Positions 1 to 6,430 of a stretch of DNA of 13,270 nucleotides are shown one piece after another (the first letter of the stretch is position 1; the number at the start of each line of letters is the position of its first letter). The notes under the pieces were generated by a model that was not told the DNA's origin, did not search any database, and saw only the letters and a program-made list of their open reading frames with translations. Made by a program: the position numbers and the translations under genes. Source of the DNA: Bacteroidota bacterium (GTDB lineage: Bacteria; Bacteroidota; Bacteroidia; Chitinophagales; Chitinophagaceae); the NCBI GenBank assembly GCA_023433755.1, contig JAEYUA010000135.1:1-13270 (forward strand). The letters run 5' to 3'.

Positions 1-87
1 TGTTACACCACCAATATTCTGCGCCGAGGTTTCTTGAGTTAGCATTAAAATAAAAAGGGCCGGAAGGATCAATAGTTTTGTTTTCAT
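1..87 (-). CDS. 5' end of a secreted protein (partial, runs off the window)
   Basis: Reading the minus strand from the ATG at 87 gives 29 codons that stay open to the window edge. The product starts MKTKLLILPALFILML and continues TQETSAQ, which is a classic Sec signal peptide: a lysine-containing n-region, a hydrophobic core of about 12 residues, and a likely cleavage site after SA (before QN). The mature part begins NIGGVT and is then cut off, so the function cannot be told. Secretion to the periplasm or outer membrane is inferred from the signal peptide only. The gene lies in the same orientation as the zinc-ribbon gene upstream of it, about 126 bp away, and no clear -7 box was seen in that gap. 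Confidence 0.6.
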   Translation of the reverse strand, partial: MKTKLLILPALFILMLTQETSAQNIGGVT

Positions 88-195
88 TTTGTTCTGGTTT
101 GTTTGTTATGAATTGAAAACAAAACTATTTGCCGAAACCTTTCAATTTGCCGGTTGATGTATGGATTGAGATTTATGGGTTTGATTTGATGAAAT

Positions 196-230
196 AGGTG
201 GATGGACCATGGTCTATGGACTCTGGTCCA
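196..230 (-). repeat. Five-unit degenerate heptamer array over the 3' end of the zinc-ribbon gene
   Basis: On the minus strand the sequence splits without gaps into the 7-mers TGGACCA, GAGTCCA, TAGACCA, TGGTCCA and TCCACCT. The units are partly reverse complements of one another, so the stretch can also fold: 9-bp arms at 201-209 and 224-232 enclose a 14-nt loop. The array starts five codons before the stop of the zinc-ribbon gene, and the TAG stop (216-214) is the first three bases of the third unit. Two other arrays in this window (714-741 and 12817-12900) have the same period. Confidence 0.7.
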
Positions 231-651
231 TCATCTTCTCCAACTTTTCAATACACTTCAAAACCTTATGCCTGTTGCCGGCCGCAGTCATCCACCTCGG
301 CAGGCGGCTTCCAATACTTGAATTACGGTTGGGAAAAGTATTACGCTCCCTTAGAAAGGCCTGCACATGAGATTTGATCACTGCCAGGTGCTCATAATTC
401 AATGCAGCGATGGTATGCCCTTCACAGGAAATCTTTAACCATACAGGAAGTGGCAGGTTTAGCGTTTCATATATTTTACTGAAGCCACAATGAGCGCAAC
501 TGCCTGCCATGGCGGTAGTCCAGGTATATACCTTACTGGGTACCACTACCAGTTGTGCCTGGTTTTTACAATTGGGGCACTCCACCAGCACCTTATCAGT
601 AAAATCTGATACCAGTGCTCTATAACTGTCCTTTGATCTTTTTTTTGACAT
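214..651 (-). CDS. Small zinc-ribbon protein of unknown function (145 aa)
   Basis: The 145-residue product has no signal peptide and should be cytoplasmic. Two knuckles, C25-P-N-C28 and C52-A-H-C55-G, are spaced like a four-cysteine zinc ribbon, so binding of one structural zinc ion is likely. The N-terminus is basic (MSKKRSK). The C-terminal half (about 60-145) has no recognised domain and is rich in basic and aromatic residues, with a helical, charged end. Such proteins are often small nucleic-acid-binding or regulatory proteins, but that is inference. The ATG at 651 lies only about 10 nt beyond the terminator hairpin of the sucC gene upstream. The last residues (MDQSP) and the stop codon are encoded inside a 7-bp-period repeat array, suggesting the original C-terminus was altered when the array arose. 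Confidence 0.75.
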   Translation of the reverse strand: MSKKRSKDSYRALVSDFTDKVLVECPNCKNQAQLVVVPSKVYTWTTAMAGSCAHCGFSKIYETLNLPLPVWLKISCEGHTIAALNYEHLAVIKSHVQAFLRERNTFPNRNSSIGSRLPRWMTAAGNRHKVLKCIEKLEKMMDQSP

Positions 652-660
652 ACTGAAAAT

Positions 661-685
661 AAAAAAAGCTACTGTTGTAGCTTTT
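661..685 (-). terminator. Intrinsic terminator after sucC
   Basis: A perfect 9-bp stem (677-685 with 664-672) closes a 4-nt loop. On the minus strand the stem runs straight into a run of seven T (667-661). It sits 57 bp past the sucC stop codon and in the right orientation to end the sucC transcript. The T-run ends about 10 nt before the ATG of the next minus-strand gene (651). Confidence 0.8.
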
Positions 686-713
686 CAATACTTGAGATAA
701 ATGTTTGCAAATT

Positions 714-741
714 AATGCTAGTAGCTAGAAGCTAGCAGCTC
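714..741 (-). repeat. Four-unit degenerate heptamer array directly after the sucC stop
   Basis: On the minus strand, the base after the sucC TGA stop (744-742) begins the units GAGCTGC, TAGCTTC, TAGCTAC and TAGCATT, with an exact 7-bp period. The three TAG-starting units place a stop codon in each of the three reading frames. The core TAGCT resembles the TAGCTGT/TGGCTGT units of the long array at 12817-12900. Confidence 0.65.
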
Positions 742-1953
742 TCAATTGACCGCTTTATTCACCAAATCCGCCGCCTCGCTCAACAGGATAGCCGACTGCA
801 CTTTCAACCCGCTTTCATCAATGAGTTTTTTGGCTTCTTCGGCATTGGTTCCCTGTAAACGTACAATGATGGGGATATTGATATTGCCCATATTCTTATA
901 CGCATCTATCACACCCTGCGCCACACGGTCGCAACGTACAATTCCACCAAATATATTAATCAGGATTGCTTTTACTTTTGGATCTTTCATGATGATCCTG
1001 AATCCTGCTTCCACAGTCTGGGCATTGGCCGTACCACCCACATCAAGGAAGTTGGCAGGTTCACCTCCGCTCAGTTTGATCATATCCATGGTAGCCATGG
1101 CAAGGCCTGCTCCATTCACCATGCAACCCACATTTCCATCCAGTTTTACAAAGTTGAGATTGTGCTGTCCGGCTTCCACTTCAGTAGGGTCTTCTTCGCT
1201 GATATCACGCAGGTTGGCAAGATCAGGATGACGCATCAGTGCATTATCATCCAGGTTCATTTTGCAATCCACCGCGACGATCTTATCATCAGAAGCCTTG
1301 AACAGCGGGTTGATCTCGAGCATGGAGCAATCCAGTCCCACGTATGCATTATAAAGATTAGTCACAAACTTCACCATGTTCTTGAACGCATCACCTTTCA
1401 GTCCCAGGTTGAAAGCGATCTTGCGCGCCTGGTAACCCTGTAAACCTCCCCCCGGATGTACCCATTCTTTGTGGATCTTGTCAGGAGTATCATGTGCCAC
1501 ATCCTCGATATTCATACCGCCTTCGGTGCTGTACATGATCACATTCTCACCTTTTGCACGGTCGAGTAATATGGATAGATAGAATTCTTTTCTTTCACTC
1601 GGACCATCATAATACATGTCCTGTGCTACCAGTATCTTGTTAACCACTTTGCCGGCCTCACCGGTCTGGATGGTCACCAGTGTACCACCCAGGATCTTTG
1701 AAGAGATCTCGGTTACCTCATCCAGTGATTTCACCACTTTCACACCGTTCACTCCTGTCTCGCGGATTTTTCCCTTACCCCTGCCACCAGCATGGATCTG
1801 GGCCTTGATCACTGCAAAACTGCTCCCGTACTGGGTTTTGATCTGGCGGTAAGCCTCTTCGGCTTCATGTACAGTGCTGGCAGCGATGCCTTCCTGGGTG
1901 AGAACGCCATACTTCTTCAAAAGTCCTTTGGCCTGGTATTCATGCAGGTTCAT
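742..1953 (-). CDS. sucC: Succinate-CoA ligase (ADP-forming) subunit beta
   Basis: SucC is the nucleotide-binding beta subunit of succinyl-CoA synthetase, which couples cleavage of succinyl-CoA to ADP or GDP phosphorylation in the TCA cycle, in the cytoplasm. The 403-residue product aligns end to end with the E. coli protein (388 residues). It starts with MNLHEYQAKGLL, and the ATP-grasp fold carries the glycine-rich HAGGRGKGK loop (54-62). The Mg ligands correspond to N215 (in LEINPL) and D229 (in VAVDCKM). The CoA-ligase part contains GCMVNGAGLAMATMD (276-290), GGEPANFLDVGG (296-307) and NIFGGIVRCD (333-342). The alpha subunit gene sucD is not adjacent, so the operon is split here. A TATTTTTG -7 box lies 19 nt upstream of the ATG and a terminator lies downstream, so the gene is probably monocistronic. 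Confidence 0.97.
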   Translation of the reverse strand: MNLHEYQAKGLLKKYGVLTQEGIAASTVHEAEEAYRQIKTQYGSSFAVIKAQIHAGGRGKGKIRETGVNGVKVVKSLDEVTEISSKILGGTLVTIQTGEAGKVVNKILVAQDMYYDGPSERKEFYLSILLDRAKGENVIMYSTEGGMNIEDVAHDTPDKIHKEWVHPGGGLQGYQARKIAFNLGLKGDAFKNMVKFVTNLYNAYVGLDCSMLEINPLFKASDDKIVAVDCKMNLDDNALMRHPDLANLRDISEEDPTEVEAGQHNLNFVKLDGNVGCMVNGAGLAMATMDMIKLSGGEPANFLDVGGTANAQTVEAGFRIIMKDPKVKAILINIFGGIVRCDRVAQGVIDAYKNMGNINIPIIVRLQGTNAEEAKKLIDESGLKVQSAILLSEAADLVNKAVN

Positions 1954-1972
1954 GGTAAAAATTTTAGTGGCG

Positions 1973-1980
1973 CAAAAATA
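1973..1980 (-). promoter_or_regulatory. Bacteroidota -7 promoter box of sucC
   Basis: The minus strand reads TATTTTTG, a full match to the TAnnTTTG -7 element of the Bacteroidota housekeeping sigma factor. Transcription would begin near 1969, leaving a leader of about 16 nt. No clear -33 TTG was found at the expected distance. Confidence 0.55.
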
Positions 1981-2065
1981 AGTAAAGCCAGTGAGGTAAT
2001 CCTAAGCTTTTTCAATAGACATTCACAACCGGATTATACACGCAGTTCTCTTGGAAGAAAATGCA

Positions 2066-2204
2066 ATAGCCGGAAAGGCGGGAAGTGCGGTAAGTAGCCA
2101 CAAAATTTTTAATACTTTCTAAAGATCCCGGACAAAACTTGGAAATCTGTAAAGCGTTCAACAACCGTAACCTTTACTACTGTCCTTCCCGCCTTTCCCG
2201 CTAT
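2066..2204. repeat. Long-range inverted repeat in the sucC / lipoprotein intergenic region
   Basis: Two 20-bp arms, 2066-2085 and 2185-2204, are reverse complements at 19 of 20 positions and are separated by 99 bp. The shared core is GGAAAGGCGGGAAG. The whole gene-free stretch 1954-2241 (288 bp) lies between divergent genes. It holds the sucC promoter at its left end and this repeat, and no tRNA or recognisable RNA family was seen. The spacer has no convincing ORF. The element could be a small mobile or REP-like unit or a structured noncoding RNA; the sequence alone does not decide. Confidence 0.55.
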
Positions 2205-2241
2205 ATTTATTTCACTTTTAAAATATCCAGAACTTTTAATT

Positions 2242-3057
2242 ATGAAATTTTTCATATGGCTTATAGCAGCCTTTTGCATTTCCTGCAAAAGCATTCAGCC
2301 AAAACTTATTCCGCGAAATTCCAAACTCACAGGCTCAGAATTTTATCGTGCAGCAGCAACCTACAATTGGAAACAAAGAGATTCATTGGTTGTAAAAGAA
2401 ATTCTTAATGGCAACATGCCTGATTTCCTCAAAAAATTCAAGGCCATTGAAACATCCATTACTGACTCAGCCACGGGGGAAAAAATCAAAGCCATTTATT
2501 ATGTAGCACCTGATTATCTCTCTGTAGGCACCTATGAAGACTGGGCCCGCGTGAACATCACTCCACATGCGGCGCAAAAGATCGCTGACAGTCTCGATTG
2601 TTTTCTACCCACCAGGAAAATGGTGGATGATATCTACTGGGCAGCAGATCTAAAACTCCCCCCGGTACCCATGTATGCTTACCGCGACAGCACACCCACC
2701 ATGTATCATCACCACCTCATTATTGAAGGGCAGCGCCAGGGCAGGAAAGGTCTTATCGCGGGCATCAAAAAAGATGTGGTGATCAGCGGAAAATTAATCC
2801 AGGAAGGTCTTACAGCAAAGCGTGAACCCCGTGTGGCCATCTATGGATGGCACCAACCTGATGGAAAACCCATCCAGCCGCTTTATACCGGTCATGTGTA
2901 CTGGTGGGTGGATTACAGCCAGGGGATAAGGTTGGTTTACAGGAGAATCAAGGTAAATGGGTCGTGGAAAGATTACCGGGAAATCCTGTCAGACCCAGTA
3001 CTGAAGCGCCTTCTATGTGATGAGGAATATTGTGATTTCTATAATTATCCATATTAA
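2242..3057 (+). CDS. Lipoprotein-like protein of unknown function (271 aa)
   Basis: I do not recognise this family. The product begins MKFFIWLIAAFCISC followed by K-S: a very short n-region, a hydrophobic core and a cysteine at position 15, so a lipoprotein signal is possible. The residue three before that cysteine is itself a cysteine (C12), an unusual lipobox. The mature part is soluble and rich in aromatic residues. Visible marks are a triple-histidine patch (YHHHLIIEGQ, near 156-165), YGWHQPDGKPIQPLY (about 201-215), HVYWWVDYSQG (about 218-228), and two cysteines near the C-terminus (LLCDEEYCDF) that could form a disulfide. There is no transmembrane segment after the signal. The next gene, purine nucleoside phosphorylase, starts 24 bp later but has its own -7 box. 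Confidence 0.7.
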   Translation: MKFFIWLIAAFCISCKSIQPKLIPRNSKLTGSEFYRAAATYNWKQRDSLVVKEILNGNMPDFLKKFKAIETSITDSATGEKIKAIYYVAPDYLSVGTYEDWARVNITPHAAQKIADSLDCFLPTRKMVDDIYWAADLKLPPVPMYAYRDSTPTMYHHHLIIEGQRQGRKGLIAGIKKDVVISGKLIQEGLTAKREPRVAIYGWHQPDGKPIQPLYTGHVYWWVDYSQGIRLVYRRIKVNGSWKDYREILSDPVLKRLLCDEEYCDFYNYPY

Positions 3058-3068
3058 TACCGCAAGGC

Positions 3069-3076
3069 TATCTTTG
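3069..3076 (+). promoter_or_regulatory. Bacteroidota -7 promoter box before the purine nucleoside phosphorylase
   Basis: TATCTTTG matches TAnnTTTG exactly and ends only 5 nt before the ATG at 3082. A start about 4 nt downstream of the box would give an mRNA with almost no leader. No -33 TTG was found at the usual distance, so the call rests on the -7 box alone. Confidence 0.5.
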
Positions 3077-3081
3077 TCGGG

Positions 3082-3903
3082 ATGGAAAATTTTGACAAAC
3101 TACAGGAAACCACTGCTTTTTTGAAACGCTATAATACCGCCAATGCTAAAATCTGCGTGGTGCTGGGTAGCGGCCTTGGAAATTTTGTAAAAGAGATCAA
3201 GGTTGATCATGAAGTTCCTTACAAAGACATTCCTCATTTCCCTGTCTCCACCGTGGAAGGCCACCAGGGTAAACTGATCTTTGGAACCATTGCCGGGAAA
3301 AATATTATTGCCATGGCCGGCCGTTTTCATTTTTATGAAGGCTATAATTCAGAAGCAGTTGTATTTCCCATCAGGGTCATGAAATTCCTGGGCGTGGAAA
3401 CCATTTTCCTTTCCAATGCCGCCGGCGGGGTAAATCCCAAACTCAAAGTGGGTGACCTCATGATCATCAATGACCATATTTCCATGGATATTGTTAATCC
3501 CCTTATTGGTAAAAATGATGAGCGTATGGGTCCGCGTTTCCCCGATATGAGCGAGCCCTATAAAAAAGACCTCATCGCGAAAGCCAAAGAGATCGCGCAG
3601 AAAGAAGGCATCGAGGTGAAGGAAGGTGTGTACTATGGAGTAACCGGGCCAACTTTTGAAACCCATGCCGAGTACCGTATGATCCATATTCTTGGTGGTG
3701 ATGCGGTGGGCATGAGCACCGTACAGGAAGTGATCGTGGCCACCCACATGAGCATGAGGGTTTTTGCCATGAGCGTGATTACAGATGTAGGTATCCGTGA
3801 AGAAAATAACGTGATCACCCATGAAGAAGTACTGGAAGCAGCCCATGCGGCCGAACCGAAATTCTCTACCATATTCAGGGAACTTATCGCCTCGATTGAT
3901 TAA
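3082..3903 (+). CDS. punA: Purine nucleoside phosphorylase (trimeric, PNP/MTAP family)
   Basis: PNP splits purine nucleosides with phosphate into base and (deoxy)ribose-1-phosphate in the cytoplasmic salvage pathway. The 273-residue product has the usual length of the trimeric family. Its active-site motifs match mammalian PNP with a constant shift of three: S30 in VLGSGLG, R81 and H83 in GRFHFYEGY, and N112/A113 in SNAAGG. Further on come F192-E193 in GPTFETHAEY, M211-S212 in VGMSTV, and H247 in HEEV. One base-contacting residue differs: the position of Asn243 in human PNP, a determinant of 6-oxopurine specificity, is D235 here (SVITDVG), as in methylthioadenosine phosphorylase. The substrate range may therefore include adenosine. 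The porin-like gene follows after 6 bp in the same direction, suggesting co-transcription. Confidence 0.95.
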   Translation: MENFDKLQETTAFLKRYNTANAKICVVLGSGLGNFVKEIKVDHEVPYKDIPHFPVSTVEGHQGKLIFGTIAGKNIIAMAGRFHFYEGYNSEAVVFPIRVMKFLGVETIFLSNAAGGVNPKLKVGDLMIINDHISMDIVNPLIGKNDERMGPRFPDMSEPYKKDLIAKAKEIAQKEGIEVKEGVYYGVTGPTFETHAEYRMIHILGGDAVGMSTVQEVIVATHMSMRVFAMSVITDVGIREENNVITHEEVLEAAHAAEPKFSTIFRELIASID

Positions 3904-3909
3904 CACCTT

Positions 3910-5976
3910 TTGAAAAAAGAAAACAACCATAGGATCGTTCTCCTGCTGGTTTTCATTTTTTTTGCGCTGGCCCTTCATGCGCAAAGAAGACCAGCCAACA
4001 TCCTCAGGGGTGCTGGTGACCGCATACAGGGTATGGGTAACCGGGGGGGCGGCACCGCGGGGGGCGGGGCCGATAGTGTAATCGCACGAAACCGCTATGA
4101 GGACAGCATCACCGTAATCATCTACCGCCTTGATTCAACCCGCGGACAAAAATTCGATTCTTCCATCAATGATTATACAATAAGATTTCCCATACCTGCC
4201 ACCCATATCTACCTGGGTAATACCGGTGTGGCCACAAGGTCCATTCTTTACGATCCTGCCATGAAGCCGGGTTTCGATCCGGGTTTCCATGCACTGGACG
4301 TGTATAAATGGAAGATGGAAAAAGCCCGGTTCTATAACACCACCAGGCCTTATACAGAACTTTCCTATACTTTAGGTGCCCGCGCAGAGCAGCTCATTGA
4401 AGTGATGCATACACAGAACATCAGGCCTACATGGAATTTTTCATTCAATTACCGGTTGATCAACTCACCCGGCATTTTCAGGAACCAGAAGACCAACCAT
4501 AACAATTACCTGTTCAACTCCTGGTACCAGGGCAAGAAAAAAAGGTATAATAATTATTTCATCATCCTGGCCAATAACATGCAGGCCAGCGAGAGCGGAG
4601 GCATATCCACCGATATTGATTATCTAAATGACATCAGGTTTGCCAAAGACCGTTTCATTATTCCATCCAAGATCGGGGGCACACCTGGTTATGGTACAGA
4701 CTTCTTCTCTACGTCCCTCACCACTGGCAACCGTTACAGGGAAACCAATTTTTTCATGCGGCAGCAGTTTGATTTTGGAAGGAAGGATTCCATTGTTTCC
4801 GATTCAACGGTCGTTCCTCTCTTTTTTCCCAGCCTGAGACTGGAACACAGTTTCAACTATGGTAAATACAATTACAGTTTCCAGGATTTTAAGGGAAGCG
4901 ACAATAGCCCGGATCCCGCCTACTACCTCAATAATTATGGCCTGGTAGTACCAGCCTCTGATTCTCTTTTTTTTAATGACCGCTGGAAAGAAGTCACCAA
5001 TGATTTTTCCATTTACCAGTTTCCTGATCCTAAAAACCTGCACCAGTTCTTCAAGGTTGGTGCGACAGTACAGTTGCTGAATGGCAGTTTCAGGGATTCG
5101 GTTGAGCAGGGCAATACCAGCCTGTATAATTTATTCGCACATGGTGAATACCGCAACCGGACGCGTAACCAGAAATGGGACATGCTGGCGCAGGGACAGT
5201 TATATATCAATGGATATAATGCCGGCGATTACCATGCATACGTTCACCTGCAGCGCCAGTTGGGTGCCCGTTTGGGAAGCCTTCGCTTAGGGTTTGAAAA
5301 TCTGAACCGCTCGCCTTCATTTATCTACGACCAGCGCAGCGCTTTTTATCTTGATGCACCCAAAAATTTCAATAAGGAAAATACCGTGCACCTTTTTGCT
5401 AACCTGGCACAGCCCCGGCTGAAGCTGGAACTAAGCGCGGATTATTACCTGGTCAGCAATTACCTCTACCTGGATGGATTCAGGCAACTGGCACAGGAAG
5501 GAACTTTATTCAACATCTTGCGCATCAATGCAAAAAAAACTTTCAGGGTGGGTAAACGCTGGAACTGGCACGCAGAGTTATATGTGCAACAAAAAACAGG
5601 AGCAGCGGAAATCAACCTCCCTGCTGTTTACACACGCAACCGTTTCCTGTACGAAGGCAACCTGGGTTTTCCCAACCTGAACATTGCTTTTGGTCTCGAA
5701 GCCCGCTACCATACGCCCTACAATGCGGATAATTATTCGCCGGTGCTGGGACAATTCTTCTACCAGGATTCCGTACGCATCAGCAACCTGCCCGATGTGG
5801 CCGCGCTTGTACATTTCAGGATCCGCAGCTTCAAAGCCTTCTTCAGGGCCGAAAACCTCAATACAGCCAGGCTGTTCGGGGGATTCCAATTTAATAATAA
5901 CAACATGGCAGCCCCTGATTACCCCACTCCCGGGCTCGTAATCCGGCTGGGCATATTCTGGGGATTTGTTAATTGA
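3910..5976 (+). CDS. Putative outer-membrane porin (Bacteroidota 'putative porin' family), TTG start
   Basis: The 688-residue product resembles the large putative porin family of Bacteroidota. The start is TTG at 3910: the phosphorylase stop codon lies in the same frame at 3901-3903, and no ATG exists between them. Starting at TTG yields a clean signal peptide (MKKENNHRIV, then a hydrophobic core ending HAQ, cleavage near residue 24). After a Gly-rich linker (GNRGGGTAGGGAD, near residues 40-53) come family-typical stretches: DSITVIIYRLDSTR, RFPIPATHIYLGNTG, DPGFHALDVYKWKM and YTLGARAEQLIEVMHTQN. The rest alternates aromatic and polar residues in beta-barrel style, and the end, PGLVIRLGIFWGFVN, looks like a terminal barrel strand. 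The protein should sit in the outer membrane; its substrate is unknown. The 6-bp gap to the phosphorylase suggests coupled translation. Confidence 0.85.
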   Translation: MKKENNHRIVLLLVFIFFALALHAQRRPANILRGAGDRIQGMGNRGGGTAGGGADSVIARNRYEDSITVIIYRLDSTRGQKFDSSINDYTIRFPIPATHIYLGNTGVATRSILYDPAMKPGFDPGFHALDVYKWKMEKARFYNTTRPYTELSYTLGARAEQLIEVMHTQNIRPTWNFSFNYRLINSPGIFRNQKTNHNNYLFNSWYQGKKKRYNNYFIILANNMQASESGGISTDIDYLNDIRFAKDRFIIPSKIGGTPGYGTDFFSTSLTTGNRYRETNFFMRQQFDFGRKDSIVSDSTVVPLFFPSLRLEHSFNYGKYNYSFQDFKGSDNSPDPAYYLNNYGLVVPASDSLFFNDRWKEVTNDFSIYQFPDPKNLHQFFKVGATVQLLNGSFRDSVEQGNTSLYNLFAHGEYRNRTRNQKWDMLAQGQLYINGYNAGDYHAYVHLQRQLGARLGSLRLGFENLNRSPSFIYDQRSAFYLDAPKNFNKENTVHLFANLAQPRLKLELSADYYLVSNYLYLDGFRQLAQEGTLFNILRINAKKTFRVGKRWNWHAELYVQQKTGAAEINLPAVYTRNRFLYEGNLGFPNLNIAFGLEARYHTPYNADNYSPVLGQFFYQDSVRISNLPDVAALVHFRIRSFKAFFRAENLNTARLFGGFQFNNNNMAAPDYPTPGLVIRLGIFWGFVN
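4029..4069 (+). other. G-run tract (possible G-quadruplex or slippage tract) in the porin gene
   Basis: Within 41 bp of the coding strand there are five runs of three or more G: 4029-4031, 4035-4037, seven G at 4043-4049, six G at 4059-4064, and four G at 4066-4069. This meets the usual pattern for a G-quadruplex and includes a seven-base homopolymer. It encodes the Gly-rich linker just after the signal peptide, where length changes would be tolerated but frameshifts would silence the gene. Confidence 0.5.
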
Positions 5977-6010
5977 CAGCTATTCACCCTTCTTTTGTGA
6001 GACTTCAGGC

Positions 6011-6040
6011 TTTGAGAATTTAAAGCCCTGCTTATCTTTG
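6011..6040 (+). promoter_or_regulatory. Promoter of the HYC_CC_PP / HMA metal operon
   Basis: A TTTG (6011-6014) and a full -7 match TATCTTTG (6033-6040) are separated by 18 nt, close to the Bacteroidota -33/-7 layout. The box ends 6 nt before the ATG at 6047. The -33 element lies inside an inverted repeat, GGCTTT (6008-6013) with AAAGCC (6022-6027), which could be an operator overlapping the promoter. Confidence 0.65.
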
Positions 6041-6046
6041 TAACGA

Positions 6047-6430
6047 ATGAAAAAGACCATAGCAGCCATAATGCTCCTGGTGTACTTTACAGTAAGTACC
6101 GGCTTTGCTATGAGTACGCATTACTGCATGGATGAGATCGATTCTGTACAGTTAGGAACGGAAGACGATGATTCCTGTAACCGCTGCGGAATGGAAACCG
6201 GTGACAATAATTGTTGCCGCGACGAGGTGACCGTTCATAAGCTGGAAACCTCTCACATCGCCGGCAAGGTTCATCTTCCTGATTTGCAGGTTCCGGTAGT
6301 GATGATCCATCATCCCGGTCTATTAATCAACCCCTTCCGGAATTTTAAACCGGAAGCCAACGTTACCTCCCATGGCCCTCCCTTAATGGCACAGGATACC
6401 TATATCGATCTCTGTGTCTTCCGGATTTAG
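6047..6430 (+). CDS. HYC_CC_PP family protein (secreted, Cys-rich)
   Basis: The 127-residue product has a signal peptide (MKKTIAAIMLLVYFTVSTGFA) followed by the motifs that define the HYC_CC_PP family: S-T-H-Y-C-M (HYC at 25-27), a C44-x-x-C47-G pair, N-N-C56-C57, and G-P-P-L (PP at 111-112). In Bacteroidota such proteins commonly occur beside TonB-dependent receptors and HMA-domain proteins. This and the His/Cys content suggest a role in periplasmic or outer-membrane metal handling, but the biochemical function is not known. It is the first gene of a plus-strand set (6047-8451), has its own promoter, and is followed after 74 bp by an HMA gene, with an inverted repeat starting over its stop codon. 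Confidence 0.85.
   Translation: MKKTIAAIMLLVYFTVSTGFAMSTHYCMDEIDSVQLGTEDDDSCNRCGMETGDNNCCRDEVTVHKLETSHIAGKVHLPDLQVPVVMIHHPGLLINPFRNFKPEANVTSHGPPLMAQDTYIDLCVFRI

Noticed and set aside
746..1231. Plus-strand open frame (161 codons) over sucC
   Set aside because: It is antisense to the highly conserved C-terminal domain of SucC and shows no family features.
2141..2176. GTTCAA-containing stretch as a possible tRNA T-arm
   Set aside because: No acceptor stem, anticodon arm or CCA-compatible end could be paired around it.
2109..2294. Small minus-strand open frame in the sucC / lipoprotein gap
   Set aside because: It crosses the inverted repeat and overlaps the start of the lipoprotein-like gene; there is no signal, domain or promoter box.
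3349..3984. Long minus-strand open frame (211 codons) opposite the purine nucleoside phosphorylase
   Set aside because: It is antisense to a gene with complete catalytic motifs, has no domain, and its His/Met-rich composition is what antisense reading of the phosphorylase codons produces.
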